Shown here in pieces: positions 1 through 6,951 of a stretch of 20,020 bases of DNA. Position numbers and translations under genes: made by a program. Each line of letters begins with the position of its first letter. Position 1 is the first letter of the stretch. This DNA is from a virus, in IMG/VR virus record IMGVR_UViG_3300000176_000080, positions 1 to 20,020 of that record, one strand, 5' to 3'. The notes beneath the pieces are model-generated. The model saw only the letters and a list, made by a program, of their open reading frames with translations. It was not told where the DNA came from and made no database searches.

Positions 1-615
1 TCCAATACTAGGAGTTCCTGTGTTAGATAATTGAATAAAACCGCCACCCCCAGTTGTTGATGAACCACCACTTTGAGTGACGGTAATACTTACTCTGTAA
101 AATCCATTTGCTTGAGCAACAATAGAGGTTGCGTTAACAGTTGCAGAACTACCATTTTGAGTTGATGTTATTGTTCCACCAATTAAATCTACTACTACAG
201 CACCCCATGAACCTACTCCTGAATTGCCATAAATTTTTAAATATGCATATTGATTGGTTAAATATTTTAAAGATGCACTAAAAGTATATGTAATAGCATT
301 TGTTACAGGTGTATACTCACCAATGTAAGGATTAACTGCTACACCTGCTGGAGTTAAAAAAGTTGATGCTGTTGTTGTTCCGTCAGGTGCAGTTGTAGTG
401 TTTCCTGTAATAGTTGAATTAGTTTGCCAAATCCCATTAGTAAATGTTTGCGAATAAGTAAGTAAATTTTGCTCTGCCAATACACTCGTTTTACCATCAT
501 AATATGGTGCAGTCGTTGACCTAGAAAAAGTAACACGAGGATCAAGTTGTTGACTGTTAGCAAAATCAAGTAAAATTGATGGTTTTATAGCGGGAAAGTT
601 AGCAGTTATTGACAT
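1..615 (-). CDS. Fibre/adhesion-like structural protein, N-terminal part (cut by window edge)
   Basis: The frame is open for 205 codons from an ATG at 615-613 to the left edge with no stop, so the gene continues outside the window. GGAG lies about 8 nt before the ATG. The N-terminus reads MSITANFPAIKPSILLDFAN and continues with DPRVTFSRSTTAPYYDG and NLLTYSQTFTNGIWQ. That pattern (LDFANS, then R-x-T-F-x-R-x-T, then ENLLxxSQ.F.N..W) recurs in phage fibre, head-spike and carbohydrate-binding structural proteins. What follows is Ser/Thr/Gly/Val-rich, as expected for beta-sandwich modules. It is the last gene visible in the minus-strand late operon and overlaps the end of the homing endonuclease gene by 10 nt. 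A receptor-binding or virion-surface role is inferred from composition and position. The C-terminal part is not visible. Confidence 0.75.
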   Translation of the reverse strand, partial: MSITANFPAIKPSILLDFANSQQLDPRVTFSRSTTAPYYDGKTSVLAEQNLLTYSQTFTNGIWQTNSTITGNTTTAPDGTTTASTFLTPAGVAVNPYIGEYTPVTNAITYTFSASLKYLTNQYAYLKIYGNSGVGSWGAVVVDLIGGTITSTQNGSSATVNATSIVAQANGFYRVSITVTQSGGSSTTGGGGFIQLSNTGTPSIG

Positions 616-1421
616 TGTTGTTGCTCCTTCAATCTAACAAAATAACGCTTTCTTGATTCACTCATTTTCTTTTTGCTTTCTTCAGTATATCTAAAACCTA
701 TTTTTGCTTCAGATATTTTTTTGCGTGTTTCAGGCGAATTAACTTTGCCTAAATGATTTAATCTTTGTTTTTCTTTTACTTCTGGTCTGTTTAACGCAAT
801 TTTTAAAGACGCACTTAATTTTGCTTTAGTTTCATCACTTGCTTTTCTTCCCTTGCCAGCTTCTGATATTTTTCTTTTTGTTTCATCTGTATGTTTTTTT
901 CCAAAAGACGGATTGTCTGCACCTACATTTTTACCTTTACGATTTTCAGATATTTTTTTCTTTGTTTCTTCCGTATGTGATTTTCCGTAAAAAGGATGTA
1001 ATTCACCTGTCATTTTTGCTACTCTTTTAGCAATTGTTTCAACCGATTGTTTTTTACCATAATTAGGATTATTTGCACCAATTCTTGTAGCAACATACTG
1101 CCCTATTTTTTCTTTGGATTCCTTTGTATGGCGATACCCACTAATCCCATCACCACCATTTGTTGCATTGGTTAATTTATATCCTAATTTTTTTAATTGA
1201 TTAATTCTTTCCATTTCGCAAAGCAAAGATAATTCTTCATCAATATCTTTTGCAACATAATTTACAGTAAAGCCATTTGCTTTATTTACTACATTTTTCC
1301 AATACGCATTTCTTTTATATGGATGGTTTGCTCTATTGCCATGTCCTTTACCAACATAGAAAATCGCACCAGTATCTTTTCTGATGTGTTCATATACATA
1401 GAAATTAGTATTTATCGCCAT
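606..1421 (-). CDS. GIY-YIG homing endonuclease with NUMOD3 repeats
   Basis: A 271-aa protein. Residues 8-10 (YVY) and 21-26 (FYVGKG) match the two halves of the GIY-YIG nuclease motif, with Arg30 in the place of the catalytic arginine and a later CEMERINQLKKLGY segment that may carry the catalytic Glu. From about residue 95 to the end there are about seven copies of a 20-residue NUMOD3-type DNA-binding motif (for example HTEETKKKISENRKG, HTDETKRKISEAGKG, SPETRKKISEAKIG). This is the classic layout of free-standing phage homing endonucleases. I chose the ATG at 1421 because GGAAG lies 5 nt upstream; a TTG at 1433 is the alternative. The gene overlaps its upstream neighbour (DUF5658-like) and its downstream neighbour (fibre) by 10 nt each. 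It is more A-rich than the structural genes around it, consistent with later insertion. It may also act on the intron in the capsid gene, but that is inference. Confidence 0.9.
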   Translation of the reverse strand: MAINTNFYVYEHIRKDTGAIFYVGKGHGNRANHPYKRNAYWKNVVNKANGFTVNYVAKDIDEELSLLCEMERINQLKKLGYKLTNATNGGDGISGYRHTKESKEKIGQYVATRIGANNPNYGKKQSVETIAKRVAKMTGELHPFYGKSHTEETKKKISENRKGKNVGADNPSFGKKHTDETKRKISEAGKGRKASDETKAKLSASLKIALNRPEVKEKQRLNHLGKVNSPETRKKISEAKIGFRYTEESKKKMSESRKRYFVRLKEQQQCQ

Positions 1422-1684
1422 AAAGACTTCCAATTATGAAATACGACTGCAATATAAACAATGATTAAAACAACTAATAAAAGAGGATATTCAAGCCCAA
1501 TGTAATAGCCTAAAACGCCCAACAGAGCCGACTTGATTGCTAAAGCCACATCAACATTGACATATTTAAAGACAAATGCCATGACAGGATTTTGCTCATA
1601 GCCACCTTGTTTTAAGATAGTGCGAGTGGTATACCAATCAAGTAATTGGAGAATAAAAAAGGTTAGGGAGAGAATGTATATCAT
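1412..1684 (-). CDS. Small membrane protein, DUF5658-like
   Basis: A 90-aa protein with about three hydrophobic segments (near residues 2-15, 44-62 and 65-82) and the sequence LLDWYTTRTILKQGGYEQNP near the N-terminus. The DWYTT...GG.E.NPVM pattern is that of DUF5658-type small membrane proteins seen in phages and bacteria; their function is not known. Its ATG overlaps the stop of the 539-aa fibre-like gene (ATGA, 4 nt), and its end overlaps the endonuclease start by 10 nt, so it is translationally coupled within the late operon. A holin or other envelope role is possible because of the position near the end of the structural genes, but nothing in the sequence proves it. Confidence 0.7.
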   Translation of the reverse strand: MIYILSLTFFILQLLDWYTTRTILKQGGYEQNPVMAFVFKYVNVDVALAIKSALLGVLGYYIGLEYPLLLVVLIIVYIAVVFHNWKSLWR

Positions 1685-3300
1685 GCGATTCGATAAGTAA
1701 CAAATGTGTTAGTAGCAGTTTTAACGGTCTGGAACTGTGCTGAGGTGTTGATTGCGACTGTGGCATTACCGACATAAGTATGCCCTGTTCCAGCAGTCAT
1801 TGTGATTGCACCACTTGATGAGCCTGTATTGATGACAATCCACAAGAATGAGTTATTGACCACGCTAAGACCATTTAACACTCCAGCGTCTGTTAGTGTG
1901 CCTGTGGGTAAAGTTAAAGCCACCGCACTAGCAGAGGTTACTTGCACAATGTAAGTAAGCAATTGAGCAATTGTAAGCGTTGTTGTAGCAGTTAATGCAG
2001 TAATAGTTGGTTGAATCTGATAACCACTCGTGCCAACTAAGTTTGTAGTTGAGCCACCACCAATCTGAACTGCTTTAGCATCTTGATAGGCCATTGTGCC
2101 TAAGTATTGATTCAAAGGAATTTGATTCGCACCAGTTCCCACATCTTTTTGACTAACAATGTTGTAGCCATTTTCGATAAAAGATGTAACACTTAATGCA
2201 CCTGTTGATGGATTAAATGTGTAGTTTGGATTGGTGTACTCAGTAGTTGCAGTACCTGTTTGAGCAGTAAAATAAGTAGGGTAGTAAGTGGCATTTGTCG
2301 AGTTTGTAGAGATACCAATCGTTGATGCCGATGTGCTAATTGCTGACCATACAGGAGCTCCTGCACCATTGGATTGCAAGAAGTTACCTGCTGTACCTAC
2401 CGTAGAAAAAGCGTATGCAGTTCCTGTGCCATAACCCACACCACCTGCTGTTGGTGTTGCTGATGAGTTTGTACCACCATTGGCAATCGGTAATATGCCT
2501 GTTACCCCTGTTGTTAAGGGTAAGCCTGTTGAACTTGCTAAACTACCCACCAAGTTTGTGCCTGTTACAGTAGTTGCGTTTAATGATACTAATCCTGCAA
2601 TAGTACCTGTAATGCCACCTAGTGCTATAGAAGTGCTACCTATTGTTACCGAGTTATTCGTTAAAGCACTATTCGGTATGTTGGTTAAAGACGCACCTGA
2701 GCCACTAAATAAGGTTGCAGTAAACTTTCCTGTTGATGGCTGATATTGTAGTTTAGTAGAGGAAGTTTCAACAATATTGGTCGAGCCAGATGTTGCACTA
2801 TAAAATAAAGGGTAATAAGTCGCAGTATCAGTAGTTTGATCAGAAATTGTTACTGAAGTTGCAACAGTTGACCAAGATGGTGCTGATGTGCCATTACTTA
2901 ATAAGAATTGCCCAGTAGATCCTGCTGCTAAATAGGCAGTTGAGCCAATAGCATTTTGGTAAACAATCTGCCCAGCACCACCACCACTTAAATTATTAGC
3001 AGTATTAGCAGTTCCATTAAGTGTGCCAAAGAATGTAGGAGCAGAAAATACCCCTGTGCCTGGATTCCATGTCAAACTTGGTGAGGCAATGGCTAGACCT
3101 GTTACTTGCCCACTTGTTGCACTTGTAAACGTAGGATAAAGCGTTGCATTAACATTTGTGTTAACAATTCCAATCGATTCAGTCGCAGTAATTACAAATG
3201 GTTGACCTTGGCCGATAAAGGTATTAAACGTGCCATCAAGGTTAAAGTATGCTTGAACTGGCAGTATATTTTGATCTACTGTTAAAGCCGGGCCGGGCAT
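1681..3300 (-). CDS. Repetitive tail-fibre/virion-surface protein
   Basis: A 539-aa protein of Ser/Thr/Gly/Ala/Val-rich, low-charge sequence typical of beta-structured fibre shafts. It is modular. Three related units lie near residues 49-92, 157-203 and 333-377, each with NATYYPTF-like, then SATSG, then Y.P(S/G)TG.(F/L)SA. Two copies of another unit lie near 104-144 and 279-319, ending in G.FL.SNG..AP.WS. NGTANTANN (95-103) and LPIANGGTN (270-278) are motifs frequent in phage tail fibres. The ATG at 3300 is preceded by TAAGGAGTTTTT, so the stop of the upstream gene is fused to the ribosome binding site. No chaperone or autoprotease domain is recognised at the C-terminus. A role as a fibre or a fibre-anchoring protein is inferred from composition and position after the head genes. 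Confidence 0.7.
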   Translation of the reverse strand: MPGPALTVDQNILPVQAYFNLDGTFNTFIGQGQPFVITATESIGIVNTNVNATLYPTFTSATSGQVTGLAIASPSLTWNPGTGVFSAPTFFGTLNGTANTANNLSGGGAGQIVYQNAIGSTAYLAAGSTGQFLLSNGTSAPSWSTVATSVTISDQTTDTATYYPLFYSATSGSTNIVETSSTKLQYQPSTGKFTATLFSGSGASLTNIPNSALTNNSVTIGSTSIALGGITGTIAGLVSLNATTVTGTNLVGSLASSTGLPLTTGVTGILPIANGGTNSSATPTAGGVGYGTGTAYAFSTVGTAGNFLQSNGAGAPVWSAISTSASTIGISTNSTNATYYPTYFTAQTGTATTEYTNPNYTFNPSTGALSVTSFIENGYNIVSQKDVGTGANQIPLNQYLGTMAYQDAKAVQIGGGSTTNLVGTSGYQIQPTITALTATTTLTIAQLLTYIVQVTSASAVALTLPTGTLTDAGVLNGLSVVNNSFLWIVINTGSSSGAITMTAGTGHTYVGNATVAINTSAQFQTVKTATNTFVTYRIA

Positions 3301-3309
3301 AAAAACTCC

Positions 3310-3666
3310 TTAGTTTTGGTCTACCATTGGCATTACATAAAGCGTTGTTCCTGATGTACCAATAGCAGTAATTGCAAAACTTGGTGGAACTGCAATAACT
3401 GTTGGCTGACTCATGCTGACACCTAATACAAAACTCTGGCTTGAATTGCCACCAGTCGGTAATACCGCAGGATTAGCAGTTGTGGTTGTGCCTGCGATGG
3501 CCGGAGCAATTGTAATTGCTACAGGATTAGCTGAAGTATTCAAGAAACCACAAAAGTTGACTTGATCATTACCATTTGGAGTGATCGTTACTGATGTGGA
3601 AGAAGTGCCTGTAACTGCAATCGCAGTTGTAGGTCCTACAAAACGATATGCTGATACGTTAGCCAT
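3310..3666 (-). CDS. Small virion-associated protein, unknown function (118 aa)
   Basis: A 118-aa, almost charge-free, Thr/Ala/Val/Pro-rich protein with a beta-rich composition (TSSTSVTITPNG, NPVAITIAPAIAG). It has one Cys and no signal peptide or membrane segment. It lies between the 108-aa gene and the fibre-like gene, only 3 nt after the former's stop. Its composition resembles the two neighbouring small proteins at 3670 and 4078, so the three probably belong to the head or neck surface. Decoration, head-tail connector or fibre-attachment protein are all possible. No family is recognised with confidence. Confidence 0.65.
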   Translation of the reverse strand: MANVSAYRFVGPTTAIAVTGTSSTSVTITPNGNDQVNFCGFLNTSANPVAITIAPAIAGTTTTANPAVLPTGGNSSQSFVLGVSMSQPTVIAVPPSFAITAIGTSGTTLYVMPMVDQN

Positions 3667-3669
3667 AAT

Positions 3670-3996
3670 TTAAACCATATTTAGAGGTAAAGGTCCATCA
3701 GTTCTTGTTACTGAGAAAACATAAGTTCCCGCAGCAGGTGTAACTGAAGCATTTGTTGTATTAGCGAATTGAACTGTCAAAACGCCATTTGTTAATACAT
3801 CGCACTCAGCAATAATAATACCTGCTGTTTGATTACCATTTAAACCAACTGCGCTAACTTGGTCAGTAATTTGTAAGCCTGCGATATTAAAATTTTGTGC
3901 TGCTGAAGTATAAGACGCTACTGCAACAGGTGTTAAAGATGGTCCAATAAAAGTCGTGGATAAAACATTACCACGAGTGATTGTTGTAGATGGCAT
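3670..3996 (-). CDS. Small virion-associated protein, unknown function (108 aa)
   Basis: A 108-aa, beta-rich, Thr/Val/Ala-rich protein beginning MPSTTITRGNVLSTTFIGPS. AAGGA lies about 7 nt before the ATG. It is the first gene after the bidirectional terminator at 4042-4069, so it needs its own promoter or read-through. A TATAAT box is present on the minus strand at 4030-4025, but the -35 position falls in the terminator and is poor. Composition and position suggest a head or connector-surface role; no family is recognised. Confidence 0.62.
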   Translation of the reverse strand: MPSTTITRGNVLSTTFIGPSLTPVAVASYTSAAQNFNIAGLQITDQVSAVGLNGNQTAGIIIAECDVLTNGVLTVQFANTTNASVTPAAGTYVFSVTRTDGPLPLNMV

Positions 3997-4041
3997 GATT
4001 ATTCCTTTATAAGAAGTAACTTTAATTATAAAACAAGTAAT

Positions 4042-4069
4042 AAAAAACCCCTAATTAAAGGGGTTTTTT
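4042..4069. terminator. Perfect bidirectional Rho-independent terminator
   Basis: Ten base pairs (AAAAAACCCC with GGGGTTTTTT) flank an 8-nt loop, giving a GC-rich hairpin core followed by six U residues on either strand. It lies 8 nt after the stop of the 141-aa gene. On the minus strand it would end the scaffold-capsid-141-aa transcript. Confidence 0.85.
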
Positions 4070-4077
4070 ATGCTCAA

Positions 4078-4503
4078 TTAAGAGTAAGTGCTGAAATCAT
4101 AGCCATAAACGTATACGTCCATTGTAGCCGCTGCACCTTGTGCAGTTCCTACGTTGAGGTATAAATTTTGACCTGATAATGTTGCTGTTGATGCAACAGT
4201 TCTCTGGCTTACTACTGTTGAGCCTGTTAATGCGGATAAAGCAGCATTAGCAACAACACCAGTCCCACCGGCAGATGGAGCAGTAAATAGACCTGCTGCG
4301 GCTGTTGTGAGGGAAGTTGATGCGTTGGTAAATACTACGTTAGAAACAGAGTAGTTAATAGAGTTGATGATAGGCAATACTGCTTGATCACCTGTTGCGT
4401 TGACGTTTACACCTGTTGCGACTGCTAACAAACGAATTGCTTGGTTTGATAGTACGCCTTGTGGATGAATCGTTTGTACTGATGCTGGTCCTGGATTAGA
4501 CAT
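4078..4503 (-). CDS. Putative capsid-associated/decoration protein (141 aa)
   Basis: A 141-aa Ala/Thr/Val/Ser-rich protein starting MSNPGPASVQTIHPQGVLSN and ending DVYVYGYDFSTYS. It has no Cys, membrane segment or signal peptide. AAGGAG lies about 8 nt before the ATG. It directly follows the major capsid gene (18 nt apart) and is closed by a strong terminator, so it should be made at levels similar to the coat protein. That position and a likely beta fold fit a head decoration or stabilising protein. This is inferred; no family is recognised. Confidence 0.65.
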   Translation of the reverse strand: MSNPGPASVQTIHPQGVLSNQAIRLLAVATGVNVNATGDQAVLPIINSINYSVSNVVFTNASTSLTTAAAGLFTAPSAGGTGVVANAALSALTGSTVVSQRTVASTATLSGQNLYLNVGTAQGAAATMDVYVYGYDFSTYS

Positions 4504-4521
4504 TTTATTTTCTCCTTAAAA

Positions 4522-6046
4522 TTAAGCTGCGATACGGCAAGCGAGTTCAGGATAGAGCGGGGCCCATCCGTACAATACATCTAAACGAGTAGGAATACTG
4601 TCGTTGTTAATTGTGTATTGACGAACAATACGCATACTTAAACCGATTTCCTTATCAGAGGCACGACCTGCGAAATGAACACCTTCAGGGAGCTCTAAAT
4701 CTGCTACTGCGAGCGAAAAAGAATTTCTATGCATGATTATATTCTGTGGAGATACTGCACCAGTTGAATTGAACTGAGTTACCGCAGCAGAAGATGATGG
4801 TGAAGGAATCGATACGTTTTGGAACTGGCCAGCAGTAATAACCGCAGGAGATACCACAACAGAAACGCTTGAACCTGAAGCAATCGTAACAGCAGACTTA
4901 ACCACAAAGTTACGGAGCTTGTTTGAACCATACGCTTGACGATTCTGTGGGTTAACTGCGTAAACACCAGCGATCGTGAATGTATCACCGGCATTTAATA
5001 CTAAGTTACCAGTATTGGCAGCAGTCAAAGTGATTGTTGAGCTTGATGCCCAGCCACTTGTTAAGAAACCAGTTGCAGTTGTAGTTGCTACAGATGCAGT
5101 CACAGTAGTTGTGCTGTTATTACCGAATACTTGAGCCTGAACGTTTTGGTCTAATTTCCAGTTCATCCCCGCGGAATCGCGACCCATAAGTCCTTTGCGA
5201 TACTGTTCGCCAATTGCTTCTTGAGGTACGAATAAACCTTTTAAAGAATCAACAATCGTTGCAGATGTGAATGGCTCAACGATGCATGATCTGCGACCAT
5301 CTCTAGGAGCACCTTCAGAATCAAGGTAAGCACCAGCAGTTAGATAAGTAATCAAACCAGTTGGAGGAGTACCAGCAACACCTACAATGTTTGCAGTATT
5401 GAGGGTAGCCATTGCCAATCCATCTCTGTCAATTTTGTTTGCAATCGCAGCGACTGCAGGCTTCAAAACTCTATCGCTGAACATATCTAAAGATAATGCT
5501 AAGTCGGTCGTTGTAAACTGTGTGTCAACGTGGAACTGCGTTGACAAAGTAATAGGTACAGATGATTCGTTAAAATCTTCTACGTTCAGGGCTGGCCCTG
5601 TTGATCCAATAAAGCGTCCAGGTCTCATTCTGTTACTTTCAGTCTTACGACCTACTGACCATTTCTGGCGGTGCAATTTCTTCGAATCGCACTCTAAGGC
5701 TTCTTTAGTTATACCTTAGTTCAGACTATCGCATCTACTTTCGTAGGCTTCTCACTTAGTCGTTCAGGCTGCTTTCGCTTGCCCCTTGTTACCCACTTCT
5801 GGGACTCCAAGTCAATCAGAGAAACTTTTTCGTCCGCACACCTAGTTCTTTTTACGGACGTTTACTGTGTTACCAATCTTACCACCTCAAATGCAAGATT
5901 CACAGTAAAAACTGAGGCAGGCTTTATACCACAGCGAATTGATCGTCATAATTACGATCTACTTCAGAAGTGAATGTTAATTCGTTCTCCAAGACCATCA
6001 ACGCTTCGTTGGTGATCTTAGAAATGGTTAGCAAGTTATTTGCCAT
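4522..6046 (-). CDS. Major capsid protein, P22 coat (gp5)-like, interrupted gene in three exons
   Basis: The real start is the ATG at 6046 (AGGA 8 nt upstream). It gives MANNLLTISKITNEALMVLE and, around residues 33-40, NYDDQFAVV, the conserved N-terminus of P22-type coat proteins. The frame stops at TAA 5926-5924. The next homologous stretch, GGKIGNTVNVR (5886-5854), is in another frame, and the rest resumes at 5625 with RPGRFIGSTGPALNVEDF and runs to 4522. Joining 6046-5927, 5886-5854 and 5625-4522 gives 40+11+367 = 418 aa, close to P22 coat (430). The join DDQFAVV/GGKIGNTVNVR/RPGRF has the spacing I recall for relatives (DDQF.V.GAKIG..INVRKP.R). Other family features are GDTFTIAGVYAVNPQNRQ and the ending RLDVLYGWAPLYPELACRIA. 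The TTG-initiated frame from 5676 starts inside the intron and is not the true start. The protein forms the icosahedral shell on the scaffold encoded upstream. Confidence 0.85.
5626..5853 (-). ncRNA. Group I self-splicing intron in the capsid gene (ORF-less, 228 nt)
   Basis: Elements in minus-strand order. P1: exon end CGTCCGT (5860-5854) pairs with guide GCGGACG (5837-5831), with a U.G wobble at the splice site. P3: TTTCTC (5824-5819) with GAGAAG (5753-5748). P4: CTTG (5811-5808) with CAAG (5788-5785). P5: CCCA/TGGG (5803-5792). P6: GGC/GCC with a GAAA-capped P6a (5783-5767). P7: GACTA (5761-5757) with TAGTC (5728-5724). P8: CTAC-GAAA-GTAG (5746-5735). P9: CTAAGG/CCTTAG (5719-5694). P9.1: GTGCGATT/AATTGCAC (5692-5671). 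P9.2: TCAGT/ACTGA (5658-5639). The last intron base is G5626. P10: AGGT (5843-5840) with ACCT of the 3' exon (5623-5620). Splicing joins CGT to AGA codons in frame (NVR/RPGRF). There is no ORF inside. The subgroup is not assigned. Confidence 0.9.
5861..5909. repeat. Quasi-palindrome spanning the 40-nt insert and capsid exon 2
   Basis: On the plus strand TTTACTGTG (5861-5869) and AATCTT (5875-5880) are answered by AAGATT (5895-5900) and CACAGTAAA (5901-5909): 15 paired bases with one 5-nt bulge (ttacc, 5870-5874) and a 14-nt loop. In the mRNA this hairpin ends just before P1 of the group I intron and holds most of the 33-nt exon 2. A second pairing, CCTCA (5885-5889) in the loop with TGAGG (5913-5917) outside the stem, could give an alternative fold. 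Confidence 0.85.
5887..5926 (-). other. 40-nt out-of-frame interruption in the capsid gene, TAA to TGA
   Basis: After the codons for DDQFAVV the capsid frame meets TAA (5926-5924). Homology resumes at GGT-GGT-AAG (5886) in a frame shifted by one, immediately after an in-frame TGA (5889-5887). Removing exactly these 40 nt restores an uninterrupted protein with the spacing expected for relatives; 43 or 46 nt would also restore frame but shorten the protein. It is too short for a group I intron. It contains a CAGT-TTTT-ACTG mini-hairpin, and its 3' half is the inverted copy of the following exon. It could be an RNA-level skipped element, a fold-back insertion or an assembly error. The take-off (GTA) and landing (GGT) codons do not match, unlike T4 gene 60 bypassing. 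Confidence 0.6.
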
Positions 6047-6076
6047 GATATTTCCTTTATAAAATAAATTAAGTTT

Positions 6077-6928
6077 TTACCTAATCCTTTTAGCTTGTCT
6101 CATTGCTTTGTACTGCGAGTAAGTCATCTTATCTGTATCAGTAATAATGGCTTGCTCACTTGTACCAGCTTTGATTGGACTAATCGGGGCAGGTGCTTTG
6201 GACTTCTGGGCAACAGATTTAACAGGTTCAGTCTTTTCAAACTTTGCCTCCAATTTACCTATTTCTCTTAAAGCAGAACTTAGACTTGATTTAGATATTT
6301 TCTCTGCTAGTTCTTGGTTTTCAGCCAAATGATAAAGAATTCTAGGACCAACATCTGATTCTAAAATTGCATCTCTCACTTGATCGCTTACCACAACATC
6401 AGAGGAAGCTACCATATCATCAAAATCAGGCAATTCAGATTTAGTTGCTTCAAGTTTCTTGTTCCAAGTATCAATAACTTTGGCACGTTCCGCTTGTTTC
6501 ATTTTTTCTACATCTTCTTGCCTTGCTCTCATTACAGCGTTTTCAGCACTCCAATCAGCCAATGCTTCAGCGTATTCAAACGCATCAACAAATTGATCTG
6601 GTCTTGGTTTCTCATCTCTGCTCTGCTCTTTAGGAACAGCCTGTGACTTGATTGCCTTTAACTCTTGCTCTAATTCTTGTGTTCTGATTCTTGCTTGTTC
6701 AGCTTCCTGTTTAGCAAGGTCACGTTGCTTTGTGACTTCATCAAAACGCATCTTTACTTTAGGTTTTGGTTCTTCTGTTGCTTTTTCCTCGTTCTCGACA
6801 ACTGGTTCACTCTGTTCAATTTCAGCAACTGGCTCTGTTTCTACAGCCTCAGTCGGAGAATCTTCAGCTAAACCTAATTTATTTGCGTAAAACTCGGCAC
6901 TATTTTCACTTGTTAAAACATTGGCCAT
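6077..6928 (-). CDS. Scaffolding protein
   Basis: A 283-aa, highly charged protein with no Cys. Residues 22-60 are Glu/Pro/Val-rich. Residues about 60-100 (VTKQRDLAKQEAEQARIRTQ and on) form a long coiled coil, and a second helical charged region spans about 120-225. The C-terminus is basic (YSQYKAMRQAKRIR), matching the basic helix-turn-helix end of P22-type scaffolds that binds coat protein. Its place between portal and coat is the standard position for scaffold. GGAG lies 9 nt before the ATG. It is probably read from the promoter at about 7006-6978. The assignment rests on composition and synteny, because scaffold sequences diverge strongly. Confidence 0.82.
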   Translation of the reverse strand: MANVLTSENSAEFYANKLGLAEDSPTEAVETEPVAEIEQSEPVVENEEKATEEPKPKVKMRFDEVTKQRDLAKQEAEQARIRTQELEQELKAIKSQAVPKEQSRDEKPRPDQFVDAFEYAEALADWSAENAVMRARQEDVEKMKQAERAKVIDTWNKKLEATKSELPDFDDMVASSDVVVSDQVRDAILESDVGPRILYHLAENQELAEKISKSSLSSALREIGKLEAKFEKTEPVKSVAQKSKAPAPISPIKAGTSEQAIITDTDKMTYSQYKAMRQAKRIR

Positions 6929-6951
6929 CTTTCGAAGCTCCTCAGTAATTT

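Noticed and set aside
839-1030. Plus-strand frame inside the homing endonuclease gene
   Set aside because: It mirrors the Lys-rich NUMOD3 repeats (antisense Phe/Leu), which makes a false membrane-like protein.
2480-2743. Plus-strand frame inside the fibre-like gene
   Set aside because: A shadow of low-complexity Thr/Val/Gly coding sequence, with no start signals.
4025-4030. TATAAT on the minus strand as promoter of the 108-aa gene
   Set aside because: The matching -35 position falls in the terminator stem and does not resemble TTGACA.
4522-5676. Capsid gene starting at the TTG at 5676
   Set aside because: The first 17 codons are group I intron sequence, and the true N-terminus with MANNLL...DDQFAV is at 6046.
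5887-5934. Direct repeat GTGGTA (5932-5927 and 5885-5880) as deletion endpoints of the insert
   Set aside because: Deleting one repeat removes 47 nt and leaves the capsid gene out of frame.
5850-5940. A double -1 frameshift that would translate through the 40-nt insert (one frame is open across it)
   Set aside because: It needs two frameshifts without a clear slippery site and would add about 14 residues not expected in the coat family. Peptide data could revive it.
5387-5973. Plus-strand reading frames across the capsid/intron region
   Set aside because: They are antisense to capsid exons and intron, have no ribosome binding sites and encode no recognisable protein.
6147-6948. Several plus-strand frames opposite the scaffold gene
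   Set aside because: They overlap each other and mirror the Glu/Lys/Gln-rich coiled coil; the minus-strand scaffold explains the region.
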